NCBI GenBank assembly: GCA_905182305.1
Contig: CAJJBB010000008.1
Span: 62,001 to 126,000, forward strand
DNA from: Flavobacteria bacterium MS024-2A
GTDB lineage: Bacteria > Bacteroidota > Bacteroidia > Flavobacteriales > Flavobacteriaceae
DNA length: 64,000 bases
Reading direction: 5' to 3'
In this document: piece after piece, positions 47,462-58,449 of the stretch
Layout: each line of letters starts with the position of its first letter
How positions within the stretch are numbered: the stretch's first letter is position 1
Made by a program: the position numbers and the translations under genes
Notes under the pieces: generated by a model
Told to the model about the DNA's origin: nothing
The model's database searches: none
The model's input: the letters and a program-made list of their open reading frames with translations, nothing else

Positions 47462-48387
47462 AATGAATTAATAATTTTAATTCCCTCTTCATTAATTTTA
47501 GAAACATGCACTTCATATTCGATGTCTAAATCATCAAATTGTGTTTTCATTGCATTTCCAACTTCTATAGCGGTTTTCATTCCTTTTGAAAGTGCATAAA
47601 TAGATGGACCGGAACCAGAAATACCACTTCCAAGAGCCCCTGTATTAATAGCTGCTGCTTTAACTTCTTCAAATTTTGGTATGAGCATTGCACGAAAAGG
47701 TTCAATGATTTTATCTTTCATACTTCGTGAAAGAAGTTCGTAATCATTTGTGTAAAGTGCACTTACAAAAGCACCTAAATTACCCCATTGTTCAACTGCT
47801 TTTTCTAAAGGAACAGTTTGTTTTAAAATTGCTCTAGAGTGTATTGTTTTTAATTCAATTTTAGGATGAATTATTGTAGCAACTAAGTCGGGTGGACTCG
47901 GAAGTTTTATAACATCTAAAGATTTGTTAGAGCGAACCAAAGTAAAGCCACCTAATAGAACTGGCGCTAAATTGTCTGCATGTTTTGCACCACTCGCTAA
48001 AACCTCTCCTGCCATTGCGAATTGAATAAGTTCTTTACGTGAGTAGGGTGCGCCCAATAGATGGTTTACTGCGAAAACTGCTCCGGCAGCACTAGCAGCA
48101 CTACTACCAATACCACTTCCAGGTTTTATTTTTTTGTCAATATCAATTCTAAAACCATAGGATGATTTAAAGGTTTTTAATAATGACAAAACAGCAACAC
48201 TAGCAACATTTTTTAAGGGATCTGTCGGAAGTTCTTGTCCGGTAATCGATCCAATTGTTACGCCAGGTGATTCTGTTTTTGTTACGCGCATAATATCCCC
48301 AATTGGTTCTAAACAAAAACCTAGAACATCAAAACCACAGGAAACATTGGCAACACTGGCTGGTGCAAAAATTTCTATTTGATCCAT
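47458..48387 (-). CDS. thrB: ThrB, homoserine kinase
   Basis: ThrB phosphorylates homoserine, and belongs to the GHMP kinase family. The 309-residue protein has the ATP loop PGSGIGSSAASAAGAVFAVN in the N-terminal third, an early APASVANVSCGFDVLG segment, and the C-terminal GALGSGISGSGPSIYAL motif. It lies 3 bases after thrA and overlaps thrC by 4 bases, so the three enzymes are made from one message. Confidence 0.95.
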   Translation of the reverse strand: MDQIEIFAPASVANVSCGFDVLGFCLEPIGDIMRVTKTESPGVTIGSITGQELPTDPLKNVASVAVLSLLKTFKSSYGFRIDIDKKIKPGSGIGSSAASAAGAVFAVNHLLGAPYSRKELIQFAMAGEVLASGAKHADNLAPVLLGGFTLVRSNKSLDVIKLPSPPDLVATIIHPKIELKTIHSRAILKQTVPLEKAVEQWGNLGAFVSALYTNDYELLSRSMKDKIIEPFRAMLIPKFEEVKAAAINTGALGSGISGSGPSIYALSKGMKTAIEVGNAMKTQFDDLDIEYEVHVSKINEEGIKIINSL

Positions 48388-48390
48388 TTT

Positions 48391-50847
48391 TTAACGTTTT
48401 CCAATTCTTATGATATCGCCAAAAATTCCAGCAGCAGTAACTTCAGCCCCTGCTCCAGCACCTTTTACTATTAAAGGTTGACTGTTATATCTATTTGTAT
48501 AAAATAAAATAATATTATCACTGCCCTCGAGGTTATAAAAATCATGATTAGATTTAATTTCTTGTAGGCCTACACTTGCTTTTCCGTTTTCTAATTGTGC
48601 AACATACTTTAATCGCGCCCCTTTTTCATCTGCTTTAGCAAGAATAGCTTGAAAATGTTCTTCATTTTTATTAATCATTTTGTAGAATGCTTCATTTGAG
48701 GTTGTATTAAGCACATCCTGAGGAAGGAAACTTTTATTTGAAATATGCTCAAGCTCAAGTGGAAAACCACTTTCGCGTGCTAAAATCAATATTTTTCTAG
48801 CCACGTCAATACCACTCAAGTCAATCTTAGGATCCGGCTCTGTATAACCTTCTTCTTGAGCTTTTTGTACAATATCTTTAAATAGTGTTTCACGAGTAAA
48901 ATTATTAAACACAAAATTTAAACTTCCAGATAGTATAGCTTGAATTTTTAAAATTTCATCCCCTGAGGCTATTAGATTATTTAAAGTATCAATAACAGGT
49001 AATCCTGCTCCTACATTAGTTTCGAATAAAAAGGGTGTTCCAAATCTTCTAGCTGTTTTTTTAAGGTCGTTATAATTCATCAAAGAGCTTGCACAGGCAA
49101 TTTTATTACATGTTACAACTCCTATGTTATGAGCTAAGTATCGACCGTATTCATTTGCAATCTTTTCATTTGCAGTATTATCCACAAAAATGCTATTTCG
49201 TAAGTTGAGAGTCTTGATATAGTTGAAAAAAACTTCTCTATCCGCATTAACAGAACTTTTTTTTAATTGTTCCTTCCAGTTATCTAACTCTATGTGCTCG
49301 TTATTTAAAAGCATTTTCTTAGAATTAGATAGCGCTATAACACGAATTTTTAAACTTAAGTGCTCCAATAAGTAAGCCTTTTGGTTGTTAATTTGTTCAA
49401 TTAATTTTCCTCCAACATTCCCAACACCAGTTATAAATAAATTTAGTTCTTTGGATTGTTCTTCAAAAAAACTCTCATGAATTGTGTTTAGAGCTTTTTG
49501 AGTATTTTTTTTAGTGATTATAATCGATATATTCCTTTCAGATGCACCTTGAGCAATAGCTCTAATATTAATATTATTAGCTCCTAGGCTACTAAATAAT
49601 TTTCCGCTAATTCCCTGATGGTCTTTCATTCGATCACCAACAACAGCAATATTTGTCATATTAGATTCTAAAACAGCAGGGGCTACTTTATTTAAAGAAA
49701 TTTCAAAAGCAAAATGTTCATCAATAACTTTTTTTGCAATTTCGGCATCTTCAGAGCGAACACCTAAGCAAATAGAGTGTTCAGATGATGCTTGAGTAAT
49801 CATAATAATATTAATTTTTTTTAATGATAAACATTCAAACAAACGTTTTGAAAATCCAGGAATACCAATCATTCCACTTCCTTCAAGGCTAATTAGTGCT
49901 ACATTCTCAATGTGACTTACACCTTTTACTATTGATCCATTATTTTCTTTATTAGTTCCATTTGAATTAATAATAGTTCCAGCGGCATTAGAATCAAAAG
50001 TATTTTTTATGAGTAAAGGTATTTTCTTTTCAATAATAGGCTGAAGGGTAGGAGGGAATATAACCTTTGCGCCAAAATGTGAAAGTTCCATGGCTTCTTG
50101 ATAAGATAGCTTAGGAATGGGCTGTGCTTGTGCAACTAATTTAGGGTGAGCTGTGAACATTCCGCTCACATCTGTCCATATTTCTAAAGAAGTTGCATCA
50201 ATATAATTCGCAAGTAAAGCTGCGGTATAATCAGAACCGCCTCTCCCAAGAGTAGTTATATTACCGTCTTTGTCTGAAGCAATAAATCCAGGTACGAGTG
50301 TAACTTTAGAAGTGACTTTAGATAGAATTGAGTTTGTTTGTGCTTGACTTTTAGAATGGTTTACAACTTCTTTTTCATTAACTTCACTGGTGAATATTAA
50401 TTCACGGGCGTCTTTTAGACTCGAGTTAATTCCGCTATTTTTCAACACTTCATTGATAAGGACACTAGAAAGAATCTCACCATAACTCGTTATTTTAGAA
50501 TGACTCTTTGAGGTAAGCTCTTTTAGATTACAGATGGATTCTAAAATAGCTTCTAAATCGTTTAAATTTGATTTTAAAAAGCTAATGATTTCACTTTGCT
50601 TGTTAATGGAAATAAAAGAGGTAATAATGCCTAGGTGTCTTTCTTCAATCTTGGACAAGTGATTTTTATAATTATCATTTCCTTTACAAGCCATGTGTGC
50701 CATCTCATCCAGGAGATTGGTTATCCCACTTAATGCAGAAACAACGACAATTATCTTTTGATCAGTTAAACTTTTTATAATCTCAACTACGTGTTCTAAA
50801 CTTTCAGAATTAGCAACCGAGGTACCACCAAACTTTAAAACCTTCAT
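48391..50847 (-). CDS. thrA: ThrA, aspartokinase/homoserine dehydrogenase fusion
   Basis: An 818-residue bifunctional enzyme for the first and third steps from aspartate to threonine. The aspartokinase part starts MKVLKFGGTSVANSESL, with TLGRGGSDYTAALLA and WTDVSGMFTAHP. Two ACT regulatory domains follow (about 310-450: IGIPGFSKRLFECL..., AVVGDRMKDHQGISGKLF). The homoserine dehydrogenase part begins near 460 (LFITGVGNVGGKLIEQI) and includes TARRFGTPFLFETNVGAGLPV. Feedback control by threonine through the ACT domains is expected from the family. No attenuator leader peptide is visible. Confidence 0.95.
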   Translation of the reverse strand: MKVLKFGGTSVANSESLEHVVEIIKSLTDQKIIVVVSALSGITNLLDEMAHMACKGNDNYKNHLSKIEERHLGIITSFISINKQSEIISFLKSNLNDLEAILESICNLKELTSKSHSKITSYGEILSSVLINEVLKNSGINSSLKDARELIFTSEVNEKEVVNHSKSQAQTNSILSKVTSKVTLVPGFIASDKDGNITTLGRGGSDYTAALLANYIDATSLEIWTDVSGMFTAHPKLVAQAQPIPKLSYQEAMELSHFGAKVIFPPTLQPIIEKKIPLLIKNTFDSNAAGTIINSNGTNKENNGSIVKGVSHIENVALISLEGSGMIGIPGFSKRLFECLSLKKINIIMITQASSEHSICLGVRSEDAEIAKKVIDEHFAFEISLNKVAPAVLESNMTNIAVVGDRMKDHQGISGKLFSSLGANNINIRAIAQGASERNISIIITKKNTQKALNTIHESFFEEQSKELNLFITGVGNVGGKLIEQINNQKAYLLEHLSLKIRVIALSNSKKMLLNNEHIELDNWKEQLKKSSVNADREVFFNYIKTLNLRNSIFVDNTANEKIANEYGRYLAHNIGVVTCNKIACASSLMNYNDLKKTARRFGTPFLFETNVGAGLPVIDTLNNLIASGDEILKIQAILSGSLNFVFNNFTRETLFKDIVQKAQEEGYTEPDPKIDLSGIDVARKILILARESGFPLELEHISNKSFLPQDVLNTTSNEAFYKMINKNEEHFQAILAKADEKGARLKYVAQLENGKASVGLQEIKSNHDFYNLEGSDNIILFYTNRYNSQPLIVKGAGAGAEVTAAGIFGDIIRIGKR

Positions 50848-50866
50848 ATGATTTTAGTTAAAATTC

Positions 50867-50884
50867 AAATGTTAGTAAACATTT
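50867..50884 (-). promoter_or_regulatory. Small hairpin in the thrA leader
   Basis: AAATGTT and AACATTT form a perfect 7-bp stem around a 4-base loop, 20 bases before the thrA ATG and inside the predicted leader. No T tract follows, so it is not a terminator. It may be an operator or a translation element, or chance in AT-rich DNA. Confidence 0.25.
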
Positions 50885-50901
50885 AATTATTTAAATAAGT
50901 G

Positions 50902-50930
50902 CAAAAATAGTCAAATGAATTCGCAACAAA
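50902..50930 (-). promoter_or_regulatory. Promoter of the thrABC operon (TTTG-N17-TATTTTTG)
   Basis: On the minus strand TTTG (50930-50927) and TATTTTTG (50909-50902) are 17 bases apart and fit the Bacteroidota promoter pattern. The start site would be near 50896, with about 50 bases to the thrA ATG. Confidence 0.5.
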
Positions 50931-51000
50931 TAATTTTTAAAATAAAAATAAAAATGATAAATAGTAGATCAAAAATAGCTAATTATTAAAGGAGAAAATT

Positions 51001-53547
51001 TCAGGAAGGTATTTCTGTTTTTCTAGTAACCTCAAGCTTGAGAGCATCTTCTTTTTCATTTTTGTCAATAATTATTTTGTCTTGTTCTTTAAGGGTATTA
51101 TTCACAACATTTTCAGCTATCAAATCCTCTACATGCTTTTGAATTGCCCTGTTTAGTGGTCTGGCACCAAATTTACTGTCATATCCTTTTTCGGCAATAA
51201 AATCTTTAGCTGAATCTGTTACTGAAATTTCATAACTTAATTTCTGAACACGCTCAATAAGCTTAACGAGTTCAATATCTACAATTAAACGGATGTCTTT
51301 TGGCTCTAGGGCGTTGAAAATAACAATATCATCAATTCTGTTCAAGAATTCTGGTGAAAAGGTTTTTTTTAATTCTTTTTGAATAACTCCTTTTTCGATT
51401 TCTGAAGATTGTGCTTTTTGTGAAGCGGTTTCAAATCCTAGTCCAGAACCAAAATCTTTTACTTGACGAGCTCCAATATTGGAGGTCATTATAATAATGG
51501 TGTTTTGGAAATCAACTTTTCTTCCCAAACTATCAGTTAAAAAGCCATCATCTAGCACTTGAAGTAACATATTGAAAATATCTGGATGCGCTTTTTCAAC
51601 TTCATCTAAAAGTATCACAGAATAGGGTCTACGTCTAACTTTCTCGCTTAATTGTCCTCCCTCTTCATATCCCACATATCCAGGAGGTGCTCCAACTAGC
51701 CGTGAAACAGCAAATTTTTCCATATATTCACTCATATCTATTCGAATCAAATTTTCTTCAGACTCAAATATTTCTGAGGCAAGTATTTTAGCTAATTGTG
51801 TTTTACCAACTCCTGTTTGACCTAAGAATATAAAAGATCCTATGGGCTTGTCCGGTGCTTTGAGTCCAGCACGATTTCGTTGAATAGCCTTCACCACCTT
51901 TTCAATTGCATCTTTTTGACCAATTAGTTTTTTACCAATTAACCCAGAGAGTTTTGAAAGTTTATTTTTTTCAGACTTTACGATTTTGTTAACAGGAACA
52001 TTAGTCATCATAGAAACAACATCTGCGATATTGTCTTCGTTTACTGTTACTCTATTAAGCTTAGAATCTTCTTGCCAGCGTTCTTGTGCTTCAATTAATA
52101 AACGTTCTACGCGTTTTTCATCATCTCTTAGTTTTGCAGCCTCTTCATATTTTTGTTTTTTAACAACGGTGTTTTTTGATTCTCTTACCTCTTCAAGTTG
52201 CTTTTCAAGATCAACAATTTCTTTAGGCACACTCATGTTCTTGATATTTACTCGCGAGCCAGCTTCATCGAGAGCATCAATGGCTTTATCAGGTAAGAAA
52301 CGATCTGACATATAACGACTGGTAAGATCTACACAAGCTTTTAATGATTCATGTGTATAATTTACGTTGTGATGAATTTCATACTGTTCTTTAATGTTTT
52401 CAAGTATTTCAAGAGTTTCTTCTGGGGAAGTTTCTTCAACCAGAACTTTTTGAAAACGCCTTTCTAAAGCACCGTCTTTTTCAATGTGTTGGCGGTACTC
52501 ATCTAAGGTTGTTGCACCAATACATTGAAGTTCTCCTCGTGCTAGTGCAGGTTTAAACATATTGGAAGCATCTAAACTTCCTGTAGCACCTCCCGCTCCA
52601 ACAATAGTGTGTATTTCATCAATAAATAAAATGATATTTTCATTTTTTTCAAGCTCATTCATAACAGCTTTCATACGTTCTTCAAACTGACCACGGTACT
52701 TTGTACCAGCAACTAAACTAGCAAGGTCTAATGTCACTACTCGTTTATTGTATAAAACTCTTGATACTCTTTTTTGAATTATACGCAGAGCAAGCCCTTC
52801 TGCAATAGCAGATTTACCTACCCCTGGTTCTCCAATTAAAAGCGGATTGTTTTTCTTTCTCCTGCTTAATATTTGAGAAACTCGTTCAATTTCTTTTTCT
52901 CTACCAACAACAGGGTCTAATTTATCTTGTTCGGCCAATACGGTGATATCACGACCAAAGTTATCTAGAACAGGTGTTTTTGATTTCTTTTGATTTTTAC
53001 GGTCAGAAGTAGGTGTAAATAAATTTTCTTTATCTTCTCCTTCATTACTTTTTTCATCAGGAAAAGATGTAGCCTCAATGTCTTGATAATTATCTGTATC
53101 ATTTGCCATCATTAATTTGAATTGTTCCTTTACTACATCATAATCTACATTTAATTTTGTCAATAATTTTGTTGTTGGATCATTTTCATTTCTTAGAATA
53201 CAAAGCAATAAATGCACAGTATTAATCAATTCACTTTGAAACAGCTTTGCCTCTAAAAAAGTCGTTTTTAGAGCTCGTTCAGCCTGTCTCGTTAAATGAA
53301 GATTTTTTTTATCATTAAGTAGTTGTGTGTCGTTAAGTGCCGCAGGATTTAGTATTTCAACTTTGCGTCTTAATTCCTCTAGATTAACTTCAACAGCGTT
53401 AAAAATATCAATTGCTTTTCCTCCACCATCTCTTAAAATCCCAAGCATCAAATGTTCGGTACCAATAAAACTGTGGCCCAAGCGAAGTGCTTCTTCTTTA
53501 CTGAACGCAATCACATCTTTTACACGTGGTGAAAAATTATCATCCAT
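51001..53547 (-). CDS. clpC: ClpC, AAA+ unfoldase of the Clp protease
   Basis: ClpC unfolds proteins and feeds them to ClpP. The 848-residue protein has the double Clp N-domain ([29 protein letters not shown]... and TRQAERALK...), Walker A of D1 GEPGVGKS, a UVR-containing middle domain ([22 protein letters not shown]), Walker A of D2 GQTGVGKT, and the ClpP-docking LGF tripeptide region ([10 protein letters not shown]). The middle domain distinguishes it from ClpA. It is divergent from gyrA with a 217-base gap. clpP is not in this window. Confidence 0.95.
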   Translation of the reverse strand: MDDNFSPRVKDVIAFSKEEALRLGHSFIGTEHLMLGILRDGGGKAIDIFNAVEVNLEELRRKVEILNPAALNDTQLLNDKKNLHLTRQAERALKTTFLEAKLFQSELINTVHLLLCILRNENDPTTKLLTKLNVDYDVVKEQFKLMMANDTDNYQDIEATSFPDEKSNEGEDKENLFTPTSDRKNQKKSKTPVLDNFGRDITVLAEQDKLDPVVGREKEIERVSQILSRRKKNNPLLIGEPGVGKSAIAEGLALRIIQKRVSRVLYNKRVVTLDLASLVAGTKYRGQFEERMKAVMNELEKNENIILFIDEIHTIVGAGGATGSLDASNMFKPALARGELQCIGATTLDEYRQHIEKDGALERRFQKVLVEETSPEETLEILENIKEQYEIHHNVNYTHESLKACVDLTSRYMSDRFLPDKAIDALDEAGSRVNIKNMSVPKEIVDLEKQLEEVRESKNTVVKKQKYEEAAKLRDDEKRVERLLIEAQERWQEDSKLNRVTVNEDNIADVVSMMTNVPVNKIVKSEKNKLSKLSGLIGKKLIGQKDAIEKVVKAIQRNRAGLKAPDKPIGSFIFLGQTGVGKTQLAKILASEIFESEENLIRIDMSEYMEKFAVSRLVGAPPGYVGYEEGGQLSEKVRRRPYSVILLDEVEKAHPDIFNMLLQVLDDGFLTDSLGRKVDFQNTIIIMTSNIGARQVKDFGSGLGFETASQKAQSSEIEKGVIQKELKKTFSPEFLNRIDDIVIFNALEPKDIRLIVDIELVKLIERVQKLSYEISVTDSAKDFIAEKGYDSKFGARPLNRAIQKHVEDLIAENVVNNTLKEQDKIIIDKNEKEDALKLEVTRKTEIPS

Positions 53548-53764
53548 AACTTTATATTTTTTTAAACTTATCTCAAAAAGCAGACCAATGTTTAATGATC
53601 TATGCTAATAGACAAAAAATTATTAAGACTTCAAAAGGCTAGCGCTAAATATTTATGAAAAAAAGGGGTAAATTTAATGTTGATAATTTTAATAATTATC
53701 AGGCTGTAATATGCTATTTTTTGTGTTGTGTTTCCTTATTTTAGCCTTTATATAAATATATTAT

Positions 53765-56260
53765 ATGAGCGAAATAGATAAGATTATTCCAATTAATATT
53801 GAGGATGAAATGAAGTCGGCTTACATTGACTATTCAATGTCTGTCATAGTGTCACGTGCCCTGCCTGATGTTAGAGACGGCTTGAAACCCGTTCATCGTC
53901 GCGTTCTTTTTGGCATGCATGAGCTGGGTATTCGTTCGAATACAGCTTATAAAAAATCTGCACGAATTGTTGGAGAAGTATTAGGTAAGTATCACCCCCA
54001 CGGTGACAGTTCTGTCTATGACACTATGGTTCGTATGGCACAAGAGTGGAGTTTACGATATTTATTGGTTGACGGGCAAGGTAATTTTGGATCAGTTGAT
54101 GGTGATAGTCCAGCTGCTATGAGATATACAGAGGCGCGTATGCGTAAGATTTCAGAAGATTTAATGGCAGATATCGACAAGGAAACAGTTGATTTACAAC
54201 TGAATTTTGATGATACTTTAAAGGAACCAACTGTTTTGCCTACACGTGTTCCTAATTTATTGATAAATGGAACTTCTGGAATTGCTGTTGGAATGGCTAC
54301 CAACATGCCACCACACAATTTAACAGAGGTAATTGATGGAACTATTCAATTTATTGATGATAACGACATCACAATTGAACAGTTAATCCAAACAATTAAA
54401 GCTCCTGATTTTCCTACAGGAGGAACTATCTATGGTTATGAGGGGGTTCGTGAGGCTTTTCTCACTGGAAGGGGAAGAGTAGTGATTAGAGCGAAAGCTA
54501 ATATTGAAGAGGTTAAGGGACGTGAATGCATTATTGTCACTGAAATTCCTTATCAAGTAAATAAAGCTGAAATGATTCGTAAGACCGCAGAGATGGTCAA
54601 TGATAAAAAAATCGAGGGTATTAGTTCTATTCGAGATGAGTCAGACAGAAATGGAATGCGTGTCGTTTATATCCTGAAGCGAGATGCAATTCCTAATATT
54701 GTTTTAAACAAGCTATATAAATACACTGCCCTACAATCTTCTTTTAGTGTTAATAATATTGCATTGGTAAAAGGACGTCCACAGTTGTTGAATCTTAAAG
54801 AAATGATTCTTCATTTTGTTGAGCACCGTCATGATGTGGTAGTAAGAAGAACTAAATTCGAACTTCGAAAAGCAGAAGAGCGTGCACATATTTTAGAAGG
54901 GTTAATTATAGCATCAGACAATATTGATGAAGTTATTTCTATTATTAGAGCATCTGATAGTCCAGATTTAGCGCGTGAAAATTTAATTAAACGTTTTGAG
55001 CTTACTGAAATTCAGGCTAAAGCCATTGTTGAAATGCGTCTAAGACAACTTACTGGTCTTGAACAAAATAAACTTCGTTCAGAATTCGATGCTTTATTAA
55101 TTACTATTTCAGATTTAAAGGACATTTTAGATAAAAAAGATCGAAGAATGACCATCATCAAAGATGAGCTACTTGAGATAAAAGAAAAGTATGGGGATGA
55201 GCGTCGCTCAATAATTGAATATGCTGGAGGAGAATTTAGTATGGAAGATATGATTCCGGATGATAATGTAGTTATAACTATTTCTCATGCAGGATATATT
55301 AAAAGAACTCCTTTAACAGAATATAAAACACAAAATAGAGGTGGGGTTGGTCAAAAAGCATCAACAACTCGAGATGAAGACTTCCTTCAAGATTTATTTG
55401 TTGGAACCAATCACCAATATATGTTGTTTTTTACCCAAAAAGGAAAATGTTTTTGGATGCGGGTTTATGAAATACCTGAAGGCTCTAAGACAGCTAAGGG
55501 TCGTGCCATTCAGAATTTGATTAATATTGAGCAAGATGATAAAGTTCAGGCTTTTATTTGTACTCAAGATTTAAAGGACGAAGAATACATAAATAATCAT
55601 TACGTGATAATGGCCACTAAGAAAGGACAAGTGAAGAAAACTTCTTTAGAACAATATTCACGTCCTCGAGCAAATGGAATAAACGCTATTACTATAAAAG
55701 ACGATGATGAACTTTTGGAAGCTAAATTAACCAACGGTAATAGTCAGGTTATGTTGGCTGTTAAATCAGGAAAAGCTATTCGTTTTGAAGAAAGTAAAAC
55801 ACGCCCAATGGGTCGTGGTGCATCAGGAGTTCGTGGAATTACTTTAGCAGACGCAAAAGATGAAGTAGTAGGAATGATTGCCGTAAATGATATGGAGGCA
55901 AATATTTTGGTGGTTTCAGAAAATGGCTACGGGAAACGCTCAAGTCTCGAAGATTATAGAATTACAAACCGAGGTGGAAAAGGCGTAAAAACAATTTCTA
56001 TCACCGACAAGACTGGAAAGTTAGTTTCTATTAAAACAGTCACAGATACTGATGATCTCATGATTATTAATAAATCAGGCATTGCTATACGAATGGAAGT
56101 AGCTAGCCTCAGAGTAATGGGTAGGGCAACACAAGGAGTGCGTTTAATTAATTTAAAAGGGAATGACACTATTGCAGCTGTTGCAAAAGTAATGAAAGAT
56201 GATGACCCTATCGAAGATGTTCCTGACGCTGAAAATGATGATGGCACTATTATTGAATAA
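53765..56260 (+). CDS. gyrA: DNA gyrase subunit A
   Basis: GyrA cuts and rejoins DNA in gyrase. The 831-residue protein has the breakage-reunion domain with catalytic Tyr121 (RYTEARM) and a C-terminal beta-pinwheel ([15 protein letters not shown] onward, several [10 protein letters not shown]-type blades) ending in an acidic tail. The quinolone-resistance-determining region [13 protein letters not shown] keeps Ser82 and Asp86, the counterparts of E. coli Ser83 and Asp87, so no classical gyrA resistance substitution is present. A TPR gene follows 26 bases later. Confidence 0.96.
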   Translation: MSEIDKIIPINIEDEMKSAYIDYSMSVIVSRALPDVRDGLKPVHRRVLFGMHELGIRSNTAYKKSARIVGEVLGKYHPHGDSSVYDTMVRMAQEWSLRYLLVDGQGNFGSVDGDSPAAMRYTEARMRKISEDLMADIDKETVDLQLNFDDTLKEPTVLPTRVPNLLINGTSGIAVGMATNMPPHNLTEVIDGTIQFIDDNDITIEQLIQTIKAPDFPTGGTIYGYEGVREAFLTGRGRVVIRAKANIEEVKGRECIIVTEIPYQVNKAEMIRKTAEMVNDKKIEGISSIRDESDRNGMRVVYILKRDAIPNIVLNKLYKYTALQSSFSVNNIALVKGRPQLLNLKEMILHFVEHRHDVVVRRTKFELRKAEERAHILEGLIIASDNIDEVISIIRASDSPDLARENLIKRFELTEIQAKAIVEMRLRQLTGLEQNKLRSEFDALLITISDLKDILDKKDRRMTIIKDELLEIKEKYGDERRSIIEYAGGEFSMEDMIPDDNVVITISHAGYIKRTPLTEYKTQNRGGVGQKASTTRDEDFLQDLFVGTNHQYMLFFTQKGKCFWMRVYEIPEGSKTAKGRAIQNLINIEQDDKVQAFICTQDLKDEEYINNHYVIMATKKGQVKKTSLEQYSRPRANGINAITIKDDDELLEAKLTNGNSQVMLAVKSGKAIRFEESKTRPMGRGASGVRGITLADAKDEVVGMIAVNDMEANILVVSENGYGKRSSLEDYRITNRGGKGVKTISITDKTGKLVSIKTVTDTDDLMIINKSGIAIRMEVASLRVMGRATQGVRLINLKGNDTIAAVAKVMKDDDPIEDVPDAENDDGTIIE

Positions 56261-56286
56261 TATTTCATAACAATTATAACTATACG

Positions 56287-57510
56287 ATGAAAAAAAACAT
56301 AACCTTAATTTTTATTTTATTTGTCACTTTTTCTTTTGGACAGAAAAAAGAGATTAAAAAAGCAACTAAATTATTTAATGCTGGAGATATTCAAGGTGCA
56401 ACAGATTTATTGGAGTCTAGTGCTTCTTTATTTGAAGTTGCAGACGCTAAAAATTTGAATAAGAAGACTTATTTAGAAGCTCAAATTGATCAAGCAAATA
56501 AAAATTTTTCTGCTGCTTTTGAAAAATTTACTGCCTTTAAAGCTGCTAACGGTGTTAATGCTAATTATGACAATCAAGTGCAGTTATTAACTTCAGATAT
56601 TGTTAATAGTGCTATTGAAGATAATGCTGAAAAACGTTTCAGTGAAGCGGCGGTTAAATTATATTTAGCATATCAAATAAATCCTGAAGTTAACAAGGAC
56701 TATTTGTATTATGCAGCTTCTAGTGCTGTGAATGCCACTGAATTTGAAATCTCTTTATCATACTACCTAAAGTTAAAAGAAATTAATTATGACGGAATCA
56801 CAAAACAATATTTAGCCAAATCTGTTGCAACAGGAGAAGATGTTGAGCTTACTGAATCTGAATTTGACCTTTATAAAAAAACAAATGATTATTCAGATTT
56901 TAGAGAAGAAAGTACTGAATCAAAGCTTCCTGAAATCATAAAAAACATCGCTTTAATATATGTTCAGTTAGGAGATAATGAAAAAGCAATGGCAGCTGTT
57001 AAAGAAGCAAGAAAAGATGATCCAAAAGATTTAAATCTTATTTTGTCAGAAGCAAACCTTTACCTTGGTTTAAATCAAAACGAACGTTTTGAGGGTTTAA
57101 TGAAACAGGCTATTGAACAAGATCCAAATAATGCTACTCTTTATTATAATATTGGTGTAGTAAATGCAAAAGCTGGTCATGTAGAAAGTGCCAGAGATTA
57201 TTATGAAAAAGCAATTGAACTTGATGAAAATTTTGAATCAAGTTATTTAAATTTAGTTTCTCTTATTTTAGAATCTGAAAGTCCAATTAGAGAAGAGATG
57301 GAGGGATTAGGTCGAAGCTCTGCAGATAATAAGCGATACAATGTTTTGACTAAAAAACTTGACGATCTTTATAAAGAATGCGTTCCTATATTAGAAAAAC
57401 TCATTTCAATAAGTCCTAAAAATGATGGTGCTATTAATACTTTAATGAATATTTATGGAACATTGGGAAATACAGAAGGATATAAGAATATGAAAAAATT
57501 ATTAGAATAA
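56287..57510 (+). CDS. Exported TPR protein downstream of gyrA
   Basis: A 407-residue protein with a Sec signal peptide (ITLIFILFVTFSFGQ) and tandem TPR repeats along its length: EIKKATKLFNAGDIQGATDLL near 18, IALIYVQLGDNEKAMAAVKEARKDDP near 218, ATLYYNIGVVNAKAGHVESARDYYEKAIELDENF near 285. It is a periplasmic scaffold-type protein of unknown partner. Flavobacteria commonly carry a TPR gene right after gyrA. It ends with a strong terminator shared with the convergent NlpC/P60 gene. Confidence 0.85.
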   Translation: MKKNITLIFILFVTFSFGQKKEIKKATKLFNAGDIQGATDLLESSASLFEVADAKNLNKKTYLEAQIDQANKNFSAAFEKFTAFKAANGVNANYDNQVQLLTSDIVNSAIEDNAEKRFSEAAVKLYLAYQINPEVNKDYLYYAASSAVNATEFEISLSYYLKLKEINYDGITKQYLAKSVATGEDVELTESEFDLYKKTNDYSDFREESTESKLPEIIKNIALIYVQLGDNEKAMAAVKEARKDDPKDLNLILSEANLYLGLNQNERFEGLMKQAIEQDPNNATLYYNIGVVNAKAGHVESARDYYEKAIELDENFESSYLNLVSLILESESPIREEMEGLGRSSADNKRYNVLTKKLDDLYKECVPILEKLISISPKNDGAINTLMNIYGTLGNTEGYKNMKKLLE

Positions 57511-57531
57511 CGATTAATTTTACCACATCAT

Positions 57532-57560
57532 AAAAAAGCCCTCTATGTGAGGGTTTTTTT
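57532..57560. terminator. Bidirectional terminator between the TPR and NlpC/P60 genes
   Basis: CCCTC (57539-57543) pairs with GAGGG (57549-57553) around TATGT, flanked by an A run before and a T run after, so it can terminate on both strands. The last two bases of the NlpC/P60 stop lie in the T run. Confidence 0.85.
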
Positions 57561-58308
57561 ATATTACCTTTTTAATTATCCTTAATTTATGAGAGTGTTG
57601 TTGAGTCTCAATATTATAGATGCCTGTTTGATCTACACGGTCAATTCTAACATTGCCATGTGCATGTAAAATATGATGATTTTGAAGAAGTAATCCTACA
57701 TGTATTATATTTCCTTCATCATCATCAAAAAATGCAAGGTCACCCGGCTCACTTTCATCAATAAAACTAAGAGTTTCGCCAAGTAATGACTGCTGTGATG
57801 CATCTCTTGGGATATTGTAGCCATTAATTCTATAGGTCATTTGGGTAAGTCCAGAGCAATCAATCCCCATGGGAGTTTTCCCACCCCATAAATATGGTGT
57901 GTTTAAGTACAAAGAAGCTATTTTAAGTAAGTTGCTTTTTTCTTTTTTACCAGTAGTTTGAGATCCTTGATAGATATGTTTTAAATGAGAACTAGCCTTC
58001 ACATTACTTCCTAATACCAAAGCGATTAATTCATTGTTTTGGGTTTCCAAATAATCAATAAGCTGAGTTGCATAACTTGGGGTTTCTACTCCCACTTTTT
58101 TTGCAATGGACTCTTCGATTGCATGACTTTGTTTATTGTCAATCCATCCGGTATAAGAATCTATAAGGGTAGTGATTTGAAGCCACTCTTTTTTAGTTCC
58201 AATAATCTTAAAACAGTCACCATAGAGAAGTTGTGAGACCATTTCACTTCGATGGTTATTTTCTTTTCGCATCGGAACGATACTTAAATGACAAATGCCG
58301 TATTCCAA
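57559..58308 (-). CDS. NlpC/P60 cell-wall hydrolase with SH3-like domain
   Basis: A 249-residue peptidoglycan endopeptidase. The N-terminal half is SH3-like (SIVPMRKENNHRSEMVSQLLYGD...WLQITT), and the C-terminal NlpC/P60 domain carries the catalytic Cys in GIDCSGLTQMTY, the His in NIIHVGLLL and a third residue in HILHAHGNVRID. GGKTPMGIDCSG is the usual GG.T..GIDCSG motif. No clear signal peptide is seen, as in several Bacteroidota homologues. It is divergent from the 7TM-HD gene. Confidence 0.92.
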   Translation of the reverse strand: MEYGICHLSIVPMRKENNHRSEMVSQLLYGDCFKIIGTKKEWLQITTLIDSYTGWIDNKQSHAIEESIAKKVGVETPSYATQLIDYLETQNNELIALVLGSNVKASSHLKHIYQGSQTTGKKEKSNLLKIASLYLNTPYLWGGKTPMGIDCSGLTQMTYRINGYNIPRDASQQSLLGETLSFIDESEPGDLAFFDDDEGNIIHVGLLLQNHHILHAHGNVRIDRVDQTGIYNIETQQHSHKLRIIKKVI

Positions 58309-58352
58309 AATATTATTTTTAACAAAAACTAGTTACACATTTTAGTGAATCA

Positions 58353-58360
58353 CAAAAATA
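58353..58360 (-). promoter_or_regulatory. Candidate -7 box TATTTTTG for the NlpC/P60 gene
   Basis: On the minus strand TATTTTTG matches TAnnTTTG, 44 bases before the ATG at 58308. Just upstream lies the short palindrome AAGGA-N7-TCCTT (58361-58377), which could be an operator in the divergent gap. Confidence 0.3.
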
Positions 58361-58424
58361 AGGATTTTAAGTCCTTAAAACATTGAACTACTATCAAAAT
58401 AGCCAACTTCACATTTAGATTGTG

Positions 58425-58432
58425 TAGTTTTG
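58425..58432 (+). promoter_or_regulatory. Candidate -7 box TAGTTTTG for the 7TM-HD gene
   Basis: TAGTTTTG matches TAnnTTTG and lies 17 bases before the GTG at 58450 that I prefer as start. It would fall inside the coding region if the upstream ATG at 58420 were used, which supports the GTG start. Confidence 0.3.
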
Positions 58433-58449
58433 AAAAACAAATAGTAACA

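Noticed and set aside
50848-51000. Threonine attenuator leader peptide upstream of thrA
   Set aside because: No short ORF rich in Thr/Ile codons and no terminator hairpin with a T tract were found; only a small hairpin is present.
53996-54030. Quinolone-resistance change in gyrA
   Set aside because: Ser82 and Asp86 (E. coli Ser83/Asp87) are the wild-type residues.
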